From DASPSM01 sp963800135 (GTDB lineage: Bacteria; Planctomycetota; Planctomycetia; Planctomycetales; Planctomycetaceae): DNA of 64,000 bases. The position numbers and the translations under genes were made by a program. The notes below the pieces were generated by a model. It worked only from the letters and a program-made list of their open reading frames with translations. It was not told the DNA's origin and made no database searches. The DNA is taken from positions 124,001-188,000 of the forward strand of contig CAWCZR010000021.1 of the NCBI GenBank assembly GCA_963800135.1. The letters run 5' to 3'. Shown here one piece after another: positions 1 to 8,717 of the stretch; position 1 is the first letter of the stretch, and each line of letters starts with the position of its first letter.

Positions 1-118
1 CTGTTGTTCCCTCGCGTCGAGTCGCGATCTCGGGGGTGCATGCAGGTCGCACTGTCCCGATTTTCTGCCTTGAGCGGCAGATCCCAATCTCCACAGAGTC
101 GGCGTCAGGGGTGTACCT

Positions 119-2128
119 ATGGAGCAAACCCAAATCAGCGACGGGCTTAGCGCCGAAGCGTTTCTCGAATGCCTCAAAGCGAGCGGGCTCGTTTCGGGTG
201 AGGAGCAAGAACGGGCAATGCAAGTCGCCGCCGACGCGAAGGGGAATGGCTACTTGGTCGCCCAGGCGCTGGTGGCTACCGGCGTTCTGACGCGTTTCCA
301 GGCGTCGGCCCTCTGTGAATGCAGGCCCACGGAGCTGCGAATCGGGAATTACGACGTGCTCGATCGGCTGGGCGCGGGGGGCATGGGGACCGTCTTCAAG
401 GCGCGACACCGTCGCATGAAGCGGATCGTGGCTTTGAAGGTCCTTTCACGCGGCTTGGCCAAGGACCAATCTTTCGTCCAGCGTTTCCAGCGCGAGGTGG
501 AGACGATCGCTTGCTTCACTCATCCGAACATCGTGATGGCCTACGATGCGGACGAGGCCGAGGTCGGCCACTTTCTCGTTATGGAATTCGTTGACGGCCA
601 AGACCTCGCCTCCTTGGTCCAGAAACAGGGACCTTTGAGCGTCCCTGTTGCGGTCAGCTGTCTGCTGCAGGCGGCGCGGGGACTGGAGTATGCCCACAAC
701 CAGGGAATCATCCATCGCGACATCAAGCCGGCCAATCTGCTGCGCGACGCGGCGGGGGCCGTCAAAGTGACCGACCTGGGTCTTGCGCGCTTCGCGAGCG
801 ATGCGGCCGCCGCCTCCGACGGGGCGATTACTCAAGCCGGTTCGATTCTGGGCACCGTCGATTACATGCCGCCCGAACAGGCCATGGACTCGACCGACAT
901 CGACCACCGCGCGGACATTTACAGCCTGGGTGCGACACTGCACTTTCTCCTGCTTGGCCGGCCTCCGTATCACGGGGAAACCCTGATGGCGACCGTGTTC
1001 AAGCACAAGCTGGATTCCATCCCCTCGCTCACCGCGGCCCGCCCGGATGTTCCGGCCGCTCTCGACGCGGCTTTTCAACGCATGATGGCGAAGGAAGCCG
1101 GCGAACGCTTTCAGACCATGGGAGAGGTTGTCGAGACGTTGGAGGCGATCGAGACCAGCCTTCGCGGCCTGAGTGCGACGACAAGCCCTGCGCTCGCAAA
1201 TCCCGCTCACCCCGCTACGACAAGTCCCGAACTAGCCGCCAGTCGCAGTACCGAAACGAACCGTTCGATTTGGACTGGGGCGACCGATTCAACGTCTTCC
1301 TTGAGGCACGAAACGCCCGCTGTAACGCATCTCGCCACCCTCAAGGTGTTGTTGGTCGAGCCGTCGCGAACGCTGTCCGGCATGTTACGCAAATATTTAC
1401 AACACCAGGGCGTTGAGCAAATCGTCGTCGCCGCCTCAGGTCAGGAAGCGCTGGAAGCCGTTCGGACGGGACGTCCCGATACGATCGTCAGTGCCCTGCA
1501 CCTTCCGGACATGACCGGATTGCAACTGGCCCAACAGGTGCGCGCGCATTTCACGGCCGGCGCGCCGGCATTCGTCCTCATCTCCAGCGAAGCCGAAGGA
1601 GCGGAGGTCGGCCCGCTGAGTGCGTGCGGCCAGGCATTCCTCTTGAAAAAGCCGTTTACACCCGAGCAATTGCTCGACGCTCTCCACACGGTGTCGGTGT
1701 CATCGGCGCCGCAGACGCAAACGCCGCAGCGGGCCAACACATTCGATCGAGCCAGCCTGCGCGTGCTGATCGTCGATGACAGCAAGCCCGCCCGGGTGCA
1801 CGTTCGCAAGGTCCTCTCGGAGGTCGGCGTGGCCCGTTTCGTGGAGGCGGCCGATGGAGCCCAAGCGGTGGCCGCAGTCGCCAAAGAGTCCTTCGACCTG
1901 ATCGTCACTGACTACAACATGCCGTTCATGGACGGGCATGGCCTCGTCGGCTACCTGAAACAGAACCCGGCCACAGCCTCGGTGCCAATCATCATGGTCA
2001 CTACGGAAACCGATCCGGCCAAGCTCGAAGCAATCCGCGGGATGGGCGTTGCCGCAATTTGCGACAAGAGCTTTCCCCACGAGATCGTGCGGAAGATTGT
2101 CGACGAACTGGCCTTTGCGGTTCGCTGA
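119..2128 (+). CDS. Ser/Thr protein kinase fused to two receiver domains
   Basis: A 669-residue signalling protein. After a planctomycete-type N-terminal extension (about residues 1-75) comes a Hanks-type kinase: glycine loop GAGGMG near residue 84, VALK lysine near 107, HRDIKPAN near 199 and DLG near 221. A Ser/Thr-rich linker follows, then two CheY-like receivers (about 407-525 and 546-665). The second keeps the VDD acid pocket, the phospho-acceptor Asp in TDYNMPFMDG and the late Thr and Lys. The first has VEPS in place of the acid pocket and SALHLPDM where the Asp should be, so it probably cannot be phosphorylated. The kinase is first in the chemosensory operon, 8 bp before cheA, so the intact receiver is a plausible target of CheA. 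No membrane segment is seen. The ATG at 119 has a GGGG stretch about 8 bases upstream. Confidence 0.93.
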   Translation: MEQTQISDGLSAEAFLECLKASGLVSGEEQERAMQVAADAKGNGYLVAQALVATGVLTRFQASALCECRPTELRIGNYDVLDRLGAGGMGTVFKARHRRMKRIVALKVLSRGLAKDQSFVQRFQREVETIACFTHPNIVMAYDADEAEVGHFLVMEFVDGQDLASLVQKQGPLSVPVAVSCLLQAARGLEYAHNQGIIHRDIKPANLLRDAAGAVKVTDLGLARFASDAAAASDGAITQAGSILGTVDYMPPEQAMDSTDIDHRADIYSLGATLHFLLLGRPPYHGETLMATVFKHKLDSIPSLTAARPDVPAALDAAFQRMMAKEAGERFQTMGEVVETLEAIETSLRGLSATTSPALANPAHPATTSPELAASRSTETNRSIWTGATDSTSSLRHETPAVTHLATLKVLLVEPSRTLSGMLRKYLQHQGVEQIVVAASGQEALEAVRTGRPDTIVSALHLPDMTGLQLAQQVRAHFTAGAPAFVLISSEAEGAEVGPLSACGQAFLLKKPFTPEQLLDALHTVSVSSAPQTQTPQRANTFDRASLRVLIVDDSKPARVHVRKVLSEVGVARFVEAADGAQAVAAVAKESFDLIVTDYNMPFMDGHGLVGYLKQNPATASVPIIMVTTETDPAKLEAIRGMGVAAICDKSFPHEIVRKIVDELAFAVR

Positions 2129-2136
2129 GTGTTGTG

Positions 2137-4470
2137 ATGAACGAAGTGATCCGCGAGTTCTTGATTGAGACGAATGAGAACCTCGCGCAGCTCGATATCG
2201 ACCTGATCACGCTGGAAAAGGATCCGACGGAGCGAGAGACGCTCGCCCGTGTCTTTCGCACATTGCACACCGTCAAAGGAACGGCGGGTTTCCTCGGTTT
2301 ACAGAGATTGCAAGCGGTGGCTCACGCCGCCGAAAACCTGTTGAGCCGATTGCGCGATGGCGAGCTGCTGTTTAACGCCGAGATCGCGAGTGCCCTGCTG
2401 ACGGTGGTGGACGCCGTACGAAAAATGCTCGTGGCGGTTGAAGCGACCGAGACGGACGGCGACGGAGATTTCTCGGCCCTGATTGCCACTCTGGAGCGAT
2501 TGCAGGTCGCGCCGGCCGGCCAGGAGACTCCGAGTCCTCCGTCCGTCGTCACGCAAGTTCCCGCTCCGCCGACCCAGGTGCTCAAGACATCCGAATCGAT
2601 CGCCCCCACGGGAGTCGCGGCAAGGAGCCCCGAAACTTTGGTCGCGGCGGAGGCCTCGCTGCGCGAGCCGGCCGAATCTCGAGGGCCGGCAGTCTCGGAT
2701 TCGTCAATCCGGGTCGATGTGGGGCTGCTCGACAAGCTCATGACCCTGGTGGGGGAGCTTGTCCTGGCCCGCAACCAGATTATGCAGTTCAGCGTCTCTC
2801 AGGAAAGCACGCCGTTTTTGGGCACCGTGCAAAGGCTGAACTTGCTGACGACGGAGTTGCAGGCCGGCGTGATGAAAACGCGGATGCAGCCGATCGGCAC
2901 CATCTGGAGCAAGTTCCCCCGCGTCGTGCGGGACCTGGCACTGGCCTGCGGCAAGCAGGCCCGAATCGAAATGGAGGGGCAGGAGACGGAGTTGGATAAG
3001 ACGATTATCGAGGCCATCCGAGACCCTCTGACGCACCTGGTTCGCAATGCCATCGACCATGGCATCGAACCTCCTGAGGAACGAGTCGCGCGGGGCAAAG
3101 CCGCGGAAGGTCGGCTCGCGCTTCACGCGTTCCACGAAGGGGGCAAGGTCATTCTCGAGATTGCCGACGACGGAGCCGGCATCGACCCGCAACGCATCCG
3201 AACCAAGGCAATTCGGGCCAAACTCGTAACGACCGAGCAGGCCGACCGGCTGAATGATCGTGATTTGGTGAACCTGATCTTCCTGCCGGGATTTTCAACT
3301 GCCGACCAGGTGACCCAGTTCTCGGGCCGGGGCGTCGGCATGGACGTGGTGCGGACTAACATCGAAAGGATCGGCGGCTCGGTGACGATCGACAGCCGCC
3401 CGGGAGACGGTGCTACCGTCCGGATGAAGATCCCGCTCACGCTGGCGATCATCCCGGCGCTCACCATCACCAGCGCGGGCGACCGCTACGCCATTCCTCA
3501 GGTGAGCTTGCTCGAACTGGTTCGACTCGAGGGTGAACAGACGCGGCGCGGCATCGAGCAGATTCAGGGAGTGCCCGTTTATCGGCTGCGCGGCAACCTG
3601 CTGCCCCTTGTCTACCTCGACCAGCAACTTGGTTTCGGCAAAGGGGCAGGGCCGGCGCCGCAAGCCCACGAGTCAACTCCCGCAGACGAGACTTCCAGCG
3701 CGGACGCGCCTTCCGTCAACATTGTCGTACTGCAAGCCGACGATCGCCAGTTCGGCCTGGTCGTGGACGCGATCCACGACACCGAAGAGATTGTCGTCAA
3801 GCCGCTGCAACAGCAGCTCAAGGGTCTCAGTACGTACTCCGGAGCCACAATTATGGGCGACGGCCGCGTGGCTTTGATCCTCGATGTGCTGGGGGTGGCT
3901 CAAAAATCAAACGTCATCTCGGGAGTGCGCGATCGCGCCTTGAGCGAAAAGCCGACAAGCGCGGCCGAGCCCGCCGGCGATCGTCAGACTGTCCTGCTCT
4001 TCGCCACGCGCGAGGGGGGCCGGATGGCCATTCCACTTTCCCAAGTCTCTCGACTCGAGGAGTTCCCCCGTTCTTCCGTCGAACAAGTGGGGCCCTTGGA
4101 GGTGGTGCAGTACCGCGGCGAGATTCTGCCCTTGATCCACGTCGCTCAGACTTTGCGACGACAACATTCCAAGAGCGGCCCGGCGCCATCGCGGCAGCTT
4201 GCAGAGGACTCGGCTGAGGCGAGCGACAGCGAGATGATTCAGGCCGTTGTCTGCACGGGAGCCGGCCGGCGCGTCGGCTTGGTCGTCGATCGCATCCTCG
4301 ACATCGTCGAAGAGACGCTCGTTTCTCGCTCCGAGGCTCACCGCAGCGGTGTCCTGTTTACAGCGGTCGTCCAGGGCCGAGTCACCGAATTTCTGGATAT
4401 CGAGAGTATTGTCGGCTCGGTCGATCCCGAGCTTCTCGATCCGCGACAGACGCTGGTTGGCGAGGTCTGA
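2137..4470 (+). CDS. cheA: Chemotaxis histidine kinase CheA with two CheW-like domains
   Basis: The 777-residue central kinase of the operon. An N-terminal HPt domain carries the phospho-accepting His44 in LHTVKGTAGF. A Pro/Ala/Thr-rich linker (about 125-190) stands where P2 would be and shows no P2 fold. The dimerisation helices begin near 191 (LVGELVLARNQI), the ATPase domain follows (LVRNAIDHG near 297, then DDGAG and GRGVGMDVV), and two CheW-like P5 domains close the protein (about 441-600 and 615-765). Most CheA proteins have a single P5. I chose the ATG at 2137, 8 bp after the kinase stop; the frame stays open upstream, but the conserved N-terminus begins here. CheA would phosphorylate CheY, CheB and perhaps the receiver on the upstream kinase. 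Confidence 0.95.
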   Translation: MNEVIREFLIETNENLAQLDIDLITLEKDPTERETLARVFRTLHTVKGTAGFLGLQRLQAVAHAAENLLSRLRDGELLFNAEIASALLTVVDAVRKMLVAVEATETDGDGDFSALIATLERLQVAPAGQETPSPPSVVTQVPAPPTQVLKTSESIAPTGVAARSPETLVAAEASLREPAESRGPAVSDSSIRVDVGLLDKLMTLVGELVLARNQIMQFSVSQESTPFLGTVQRLNLLTTELQAGVMKTRMQPIGTIWSKFPRVVRDLALACGKQARIEMEGQETELDKTIIEAIRDPLTHLVRNAIDHGIEPPEERVARGKAAEGRLALHAFHEGGKVILEIADDGAGIDPQRIRTKAIRAKLVTTEQADRLNDRDLVNLIFLPGFSTADQVTQFSGRGVGMDVVRTNIERIGGSVTIDSRPGDGATVRMKIPLTLAIIPALTITSAGDRYAIPQVSLLELVRLEGEQTRRGIEQIQGVPVYRLRGNLLPLVYLDQQLGFGKGAGPAPQAHESTPADETSSADAPSVNIVVLQADDRQFGLVVDAIHDTEEIVVKPLQQQLKGLSTYSGATIMGDGRVALILDVLGVAQKSNVISGVRDRALSEKPTSAAEPAGDRQTVLLFATREGGRMAIPLSQVSRLEEFPRSSVEQVGPLEVVQYRGEILPLIHVAQTLRRQHSKSGPAPSRQLAEDSAEASDSEMIQAVVCTGAGRRVGLVVDRILDIVEETLVSRSEAHRSGVLFTAVVQGRVTEFLDIESIVGSVDPELLDPRQTLVGEV

Positions 4471-4473
4471 TCC

Positions 4474-4917
4474 GTGGCGGATACCCATCAGTACTGCACG
4501 TTTTACTTGAACGGCCACTATTTCGGGCTGGATGTGATCAACGTGCAGGAAATCATTCGCTACCAGGACATGACGCGGGTGCCTCTCGCGCCGCCGGTGG
4601 TGCGTGGGTTGATCAACTTGCGGGGTCAGATTGTCACGGCCATCGACCTCCGCCGCCGACTCGAGCTGGAGGACCGCCCGTCCGATCAACTGCCCGTCAA
4701 CGTGGTTGTCAAAACCGCCGACGGTGCGGTCAGTTTGCTGGTCGACGAGATCGGCGACGTGCTGGAAGTTCCGGAGAAGTTGTTCGAGCGTTCGCCAGAG
4801 ACGCTCACGGGAGCCGCGCGCGAACTCGTCCGCGGCGCCTACAAGCTGCCCGATTGTTTGCTGCTCATCTTGGATACCGAGCAGACGGTCTGCCTGACGG
4901 AGAGGCGTTCAACGTGA
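4474..4917 (+). CDS. cheW: Chemotaxis adaptor CheW
   Basis: A 147-residue protein that is a single CheW domain: YFGLDVINVQEII, then RGLINLRGQIVTAIDLR, then LLVDEIGDVLEV. CheW links CheA to receptors in the signalling array. It starts with GTG only 3 bp after the cheA stop, and its stop overlaps the GTG start of the receptor gene by four bases (GTGA), which suggests translational coupling. The length is normal and nothing is missing. Confidence 0.95.
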   Translation: MADTHQYCTFYLNGHYFGLDVINVQEIIRYQDMTRVPLAPPVVRGLINLRGQIVTAIDLRRRLELEDRPSDQLPVNVVVKTADGAVSLLVDEIGDVLEVPEKLFERSPETLTGAARELVRGAYKLPDCLLLILDTEQTVCLTERRST

Positions 4918-7169
4918 CGCTGAATGCGAGTCGCCAGCCTCGACAAGGCGGCAGTCGCACTCACGATTTTACCACCAAGATTGGCAACACCCTCGGCACG
5001 CTGCGAGGTCACGGACACATCTATGAGTACTCGCCCCCGAATTCGCCCGACCGGCTCCCGCCGCGCCGCAGCAACGGTCAACTTGACTCCCTCGGTTTCG
5101 TTCGCGCCAGCTTGGACAGTGTCCAGGCCAATATTTTCATGGCGGATCCGCGTTTCACAATTATTTTCGCCAACGAGCGGGCACTCGAGACGCTGCGCGG
5201 GATCGCGGAGGAGATCCGCAAGGCCTTCGGAGTCGCCGTGGACGATATCGTCGGCGCGTCGATCCACCGCTTCCATAAAGACAAGCAGAGCGTAGAGCGA
5301 CTGCTGCGCAACCCAGACGCCTTGCCGCACCAGGCGGAATTCTCATTTGGACCGATCACACTGCAGGCCAGGATCAACGCAATCTTTGGTCCGCGCCGCG
5401 AAATTCTGGGATACATCGTCAATTGGGAAGACGTGAGCAAACGGCAGATCATGGAAGCCGAGCAATCGCGCCTGGCCTCCATGCTCGAGAACGCCCCGAC
5501 CAACGTGCTGATGGCCAATCGCAGCCTGCAAATCATTTACGTCAATCCGGCTTCGCTGGCCACACTCAAGAAGATCGAACAGCACCTGCCGGTGAAGGCG
5601 GAAGAAGTCCTCGGTTCGAGCATCGATGTCTTCCACAAGAATCCGGCCTATCAGCGCAAGATTCTCAGCAACGAGAGCAATCTGCCGGTGAGGGCCAAGA
5701 TCAAAATCGGCCCCGAGATCGCCGACCTGCTCGTGACGGCCATCTACGACCAGAACCACAAGTACCTCGGCCCGATGGTCACCTGGGAACTGATTACCGA
5801 GCAAGAAAAGCTCCGCAAGGAACAAGCGCGAATTCAGTCGATCGTCGAGAACGCCCCGACGAATGTGCTCCTGGCCGACCGGGAACTGCAAATCATCTAC
5901 GTGAACCCGGCTTCGCTCGCCACACTAAAGAAGATTCAACAGCACTTGCCTGTCGCGGCGGAGAACGTCCTCGGCTCGAGCATTGACATCTTCCACAAGA
6001 ATCCGGCTCACCAGCGCAAGATTCTCAGCGACCCGAAGAACTTGCCCGTTCGGGCCAATATCAACATCGGCCCAGAGATTGCCGACCTCCTCGTGACTGG
6101 CATCTACGACCAGGACAAGAACTATCTTGGCCCGATGGTCACCTGGGAGTTGATCACCGAGAAGCTGGAAAGCGAGCGCAAGATCACGGCCGCCGCCGAA
6201 CGGGAGCGGCAGCAGGCGGAAGACCTGCGCGTGAAGGTCGAGAGCATCCTGGAAGTGGTCAACGCCGCCAGCCACGGCGATTTGACACGGGAAATGACCG
6301 TCAAGGGCGCCGACGCGGTCGGCCAGATGAGCGACGGATTGGCGAAGTTCTTCAGCAACTTGCGCGGCAGCGTTTCCAAGATCGCTCAGACGGCCCAGGT
6401 GCTGGCAAGCTCCAGTCAAGAACTCACGTCCGTCAGCCAGCAGATGGCAACCAACGCCGAGGAAACCGCGACTCAGGCGAACGTCGCCTCGTCGGCCGCC
6501 GAGCAGGTCAGCAAGAACGTCGCGACCGTCTCCACGGGGACCGAGGAGATGGGGGCCAGCATCAAAGAGATCGCCAAAAGCGCCAACGAAGCGGCCAAGG
6601 TCGCAACGTCGGCGGTCAGAGTGGCCGAGAAGACCAACGCCATCGTCGCCAAGCTCGGTGAGAGCAGCACCGAGATCGGCAATGTGATCAAGGTCATCAC
6701 CTCGATTGCCCAACAAACGAATCTCTTGGCCCTGAATGCCACGATCGAGGCGGCCCGCGCCGGCGAGGCGGGCAAGGGCTTCGCTGTTGTCGCCAACGAG
6801 GTGAAAGAGCTGGCGAAGCAAACCGCCAAAGCCACCGAGGACATTAGCCGAAAGATCGAGGCGATCCAAGGCGATACCAAAGGCGCGGTCGAGGCCATCG
6901 CCCAGATCGGCAAGATCATCAACCAGATCAACGACATTCAGAACACGATTGCCAGCGCAGTCGAGGAGCAGACCGCGACGACGGGCGAAATCGGCCGCAA
7001 CGTCAGCGAAGCGGCCATCGGCAGCAGTGCAATTGCTCAGAACATCACGGGCGTGGCGCAGGCGGCACGCAGCACAACCGAGGGTGCCAGCAACACCAAG
7101 AGTTCGGCCGACGAACTCTCCAAGATCGCGATGAGTTTGCAGAAGTTAGTCGCCCAATTTAAGTATTAA
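4914..7169 (+). CDS. Soluble methyl-accepting receptor with three PAS domains
   Basis: About 751 residues if the GTG at 4914 is used; the frame is open further upstream, but this start overlaps the cheW stop. There is no signal peptide or membrane helix, so it should be a cytoplasmic receptor. Three PAS domains of one subfamily are in tandem (about 62-185, 187-305, 307-425). A HAMP-like segment follows (VNAASHGDLTREMTVKGADA), then a complete methyl-accepting signalling domain with the hairpin tip EAARAGEAGKGFAVVA near residue 615. PAS2 and PAS3 match at 88 of 105 residues counted by hand. Each PAS has a conserved FHK motif and a Trp in the last strand (NWEDV, TWELI). The C-terminus (LQKLVAQFKY) lacks an NWETF-type CheR tether. 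Confidence 0.94.
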   Translation: MTLNASRQPRQGGSRTHDFTTKIGNTLGTLRGHGHIYEYSPPNSPDRLPPRRSNGQLDSLGFVRASLDSVQANIFMADPRFTIIFANERALETLRGIAEEIRKAFGVAVDDIVGASIHRFHKDKQSVERLLRNPDALPHQAEFSFGPITLQARINAIFGPRREILGYIVNWEDVSKRQIMEAEQSRLASMLENAPTNVLMANRSLQIIYVNPASLATLKKIEQHLPVKAEEVLGSSIDVFHKNPAYQRKILSNESNLPVRAKIKIGPEIADLLVTAIYDQNHKYLGPMVTWELITEQEKLRKEQARIQSIVENAPTNVLLADRELQIIYVNPASLATLKKIQQHLPVAAENVLGSSIDIFHKNPAHQRKILSDPKNLPVRANINIGPEIADLLVTGIYDQDKNYLGPMVTWELITEKLESERKITAAAERERQQAEDLRVKVESILEVVNAASHGDLTREMTVKGADAVGQMSDGLAKFFSNLRGSVSKIAQTAQVLASSSQELTSVSQQMATNAEETATQANVASSAAEQVSKNVATVSTGTEEMGASIKEIAKSANEAAKVATSAVRVAEKTNAIVAKLGESSTEIGNVIKVITSIAQQTNLLALNATIEAARAGEAGKGFAVVANEVKELAKQTAKATEDISRKIEAIQGDTKGAVEAIAQIGKIINQINDIQNTIASAVEEQTATTGEIGRNVSEAAIGSSAIAQNITGVAQAARSTTEGASNTKSSADELSKIAMSLQKLVAQFKY

Positions 7170-7253
7170 TTTGGGGTCACGGGGCTGGGATCGGAAAAAG
7201 GGCCCCAGAGTCTCACGCGAGAGCGTGAACCGCCTGCTCGGGAGAAACACAGG

Positions 7254-7619
7254 ATGCTGGCGCTGGTCATCGATGACTCGCGGGCCGTACGGATGATCAT
7301 CGGACAAATTCTGCGCGAGATCGGCCTCGACGTGCTCGAGGCGTCGAACGGCCTGGAGGCCTTGGAGCAGATGAAACAAAACTCGGACGTCGAACTGTTG
7401 CTGGTCGACTGGAACATGCCGCAAATGAACGGCCTCGACTTGATCCGCACGATTCGTGCGGAACGGGCCTACGATGCCGTGCGGATTCTGATGGTGACCT
7501 CCGAAAGCGAGGGACAGCAGGTGAACCAAGCGTTGAGTGCGGGCGCCAACGAGTACCTGATGAAGCCGTTCAACAAGGACGTCCTTGTGGCCAAACTGAA
7601 CCTGCTCGACGTGCTGTAG
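7254..7619 (+). CDS. cheY: Single-domain response regulator CheY
   Basis: A 121-residue lone receiver: acid pocket Asp7-Asp8 (VIDDSR), phospho-acceptor Asp52 (LVDWNMPQMNG), switch Thr in MVTSESE and Lys in LMKPFN. It would be phosphorylated by CheA and would carry the output signal; the partner is unknown because no flagellar or pilus gene lies in the window. It begins 84 bp after the receptor gene and 9 bp before cheB. SD-like GGGAGAA is seen upstream of the ATG. Confidence 0.93.
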   Translation: MLALVIDDSRAVRMIIGQILREIGLDVLEASNGLEALEQMKQNSDVELLLVDWNMPQMNGLDLIRTIRAERAYDAVRILMVTSESEGQQVNQALSAGANEYLMKPFNKDVLVAKLNLLDVL

Positions 7620-7628
7620 GAGTTGCGC

Positions 7629-8717
7629 GTGCCCAAGATTCGCGTCCTGATCGTGGACGACGCGGTCACCTTTCGCCGGCTGGTGGCCGACGAACTGGCC
7701 CGCGACCCGGCGCTCGAAGTGGTCGGCACCGCATCCAACGGTCGCATTGCGCTGGCCCGGATGACTCAAGTGAATCCCGACGTCGTGATTCTGGACGTCG
7801 AGATGCCGGAGATGGACGGGCTCGCCACGCTGAAGGTCTTGCGGAAGACTTATCCGCGTCTGCCGGTGATCATGTTTAGCGCGCTGACGATGCGCGGCGC
7901 CGAAGCGACCTTGGATGCCCTGGCAGCCGGCGCCACCGACTATTTCACGAAGCCTGCGAGCGCCGGCGGACTCGAGGGCTCGCTGGAGGTCATCCGGGAG
8001 GAACTGATCCCGCAGATCAAAGCTCTGTGCGAGCGCAGCGTGCGGGACGCGCGGCTGGAAACTCCGATTGCCCGCTCGCCGCCCTCGCATGCTCTTGCGT
8101 TGCCCCACATCCTTCGTCACGTTCCGGGGCCGGTCCAGGTACTCGCCATCGGCGCGTCCACCGGCGGGCCCAACGCCTTGGCCGAGCTCTTTCGCCGCCT
8201 GCCGGCGAACTTTCCGGTGCCGGTTGTAATCGTGCAGCATATGCCGCCCATGTTCACGCGACTGCTGGCCGAGCGGCTCTCGGTCGAGTGCCCGATCCCC
8301 GTTGAGGAAGCAAGCTCAGACGCCGTGCTTCAACCTGGCAAAGCTTGGATTGCCCCGGGCGACTATCACATGGTCGTTGTCCGCGACTGCCGACAAGTCC
8401 GGCTGCAGCTCCATCAGGATCCGCCGGAAAATTCCTGTCGGCCCGCGGTCGACGTGCTCCTTCGCTCGCTGTCCCAGGTCTACGGTCCGAATTCCTTGAG
8501 CGTGATTCTGACCGGCATGGGGCAGGATGGCTTGCGCGGCTGCAACCACATCCGCGAAGCGGGCGGACAGATCGTGGTCCAGGACGAAGCCAGCTCGGTC
8601 GTTTGGGGCATGCCGGGATCCGTGGCACGCGCCGGTTTGGCTGACCGCGTAGTTCCGCTCGCTTTGATCGCCGACGAAATCTTGCGCCGGATCCAGCACA
8701 GCCAGGTGCCGTCGTGA
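7629..8717 (+). CDS. cheB: Chemotaxis protein-glutamate methylesterase CheB
   Basis: A 362-residue enzyme that removes methyl groups from (and deamidates) receptor glutamates. The N-terminal receiver has VDD, the acceptor Asp in ILDVEMPEMDG and a TKPAS lysine. The C-terminal methylesterase domain has the catalytic Ser in GASTGGP, His in VQHMPP and Asp in TGMGQDG. I prefer the GTG at 7629, 6 bases after AGGAG; a TTG at 7623 is in the same frame but sits on top of that site. The stop overlaps the cheR GTG by four bases. Confidence 0.94.
   Translation: MPKIRVLIVDDAVTFRRLVADELARDPALEVVGTASNGRIALARMTQVNPDVVILDVEMPEMDGLATLKVLRKTYPRLPVIMFSALTMRGAEATLDALAAGATDYFTKPASAGGLEGSLEVIREELIPQIKALCERSVRDARLETPIARSPPSHALALPHILRHVPGPVQVLAIGASTGGPNALAELFRRLPANFPVPVVIVQHMPPMFTRLLAERLSVECPIPVEEASSDAVLQPGKAWIAPGDYHMVVVRDCRQVRLQLHQDPPENSCRPAVDVLLRSLSQVYGPNSLSVILTGMGQDGLRGCNHIREAGGQIVVQDEASSVVWGMPGSVARAGLADRVVPLALIADEILRRIQHSQVPS

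Noticed and set aside
446..1210. Long open frame on the minus strand inside the kinase gene
   Set aside because: It is the complement of a clearly coding gene, has no motif, and is the usual shadow seen in GC-rich DNA. The same holds for many frames opposite cheA, the DUF4175-like gene and the DUF1553 gene.
7170..7253. Possible terminator between the receptor gene and cheY
   Set aside because: GGGG and GCCCC stretches and TCACGC-GCGTGA can pair weakly, but there is no T run and the genes belong together.
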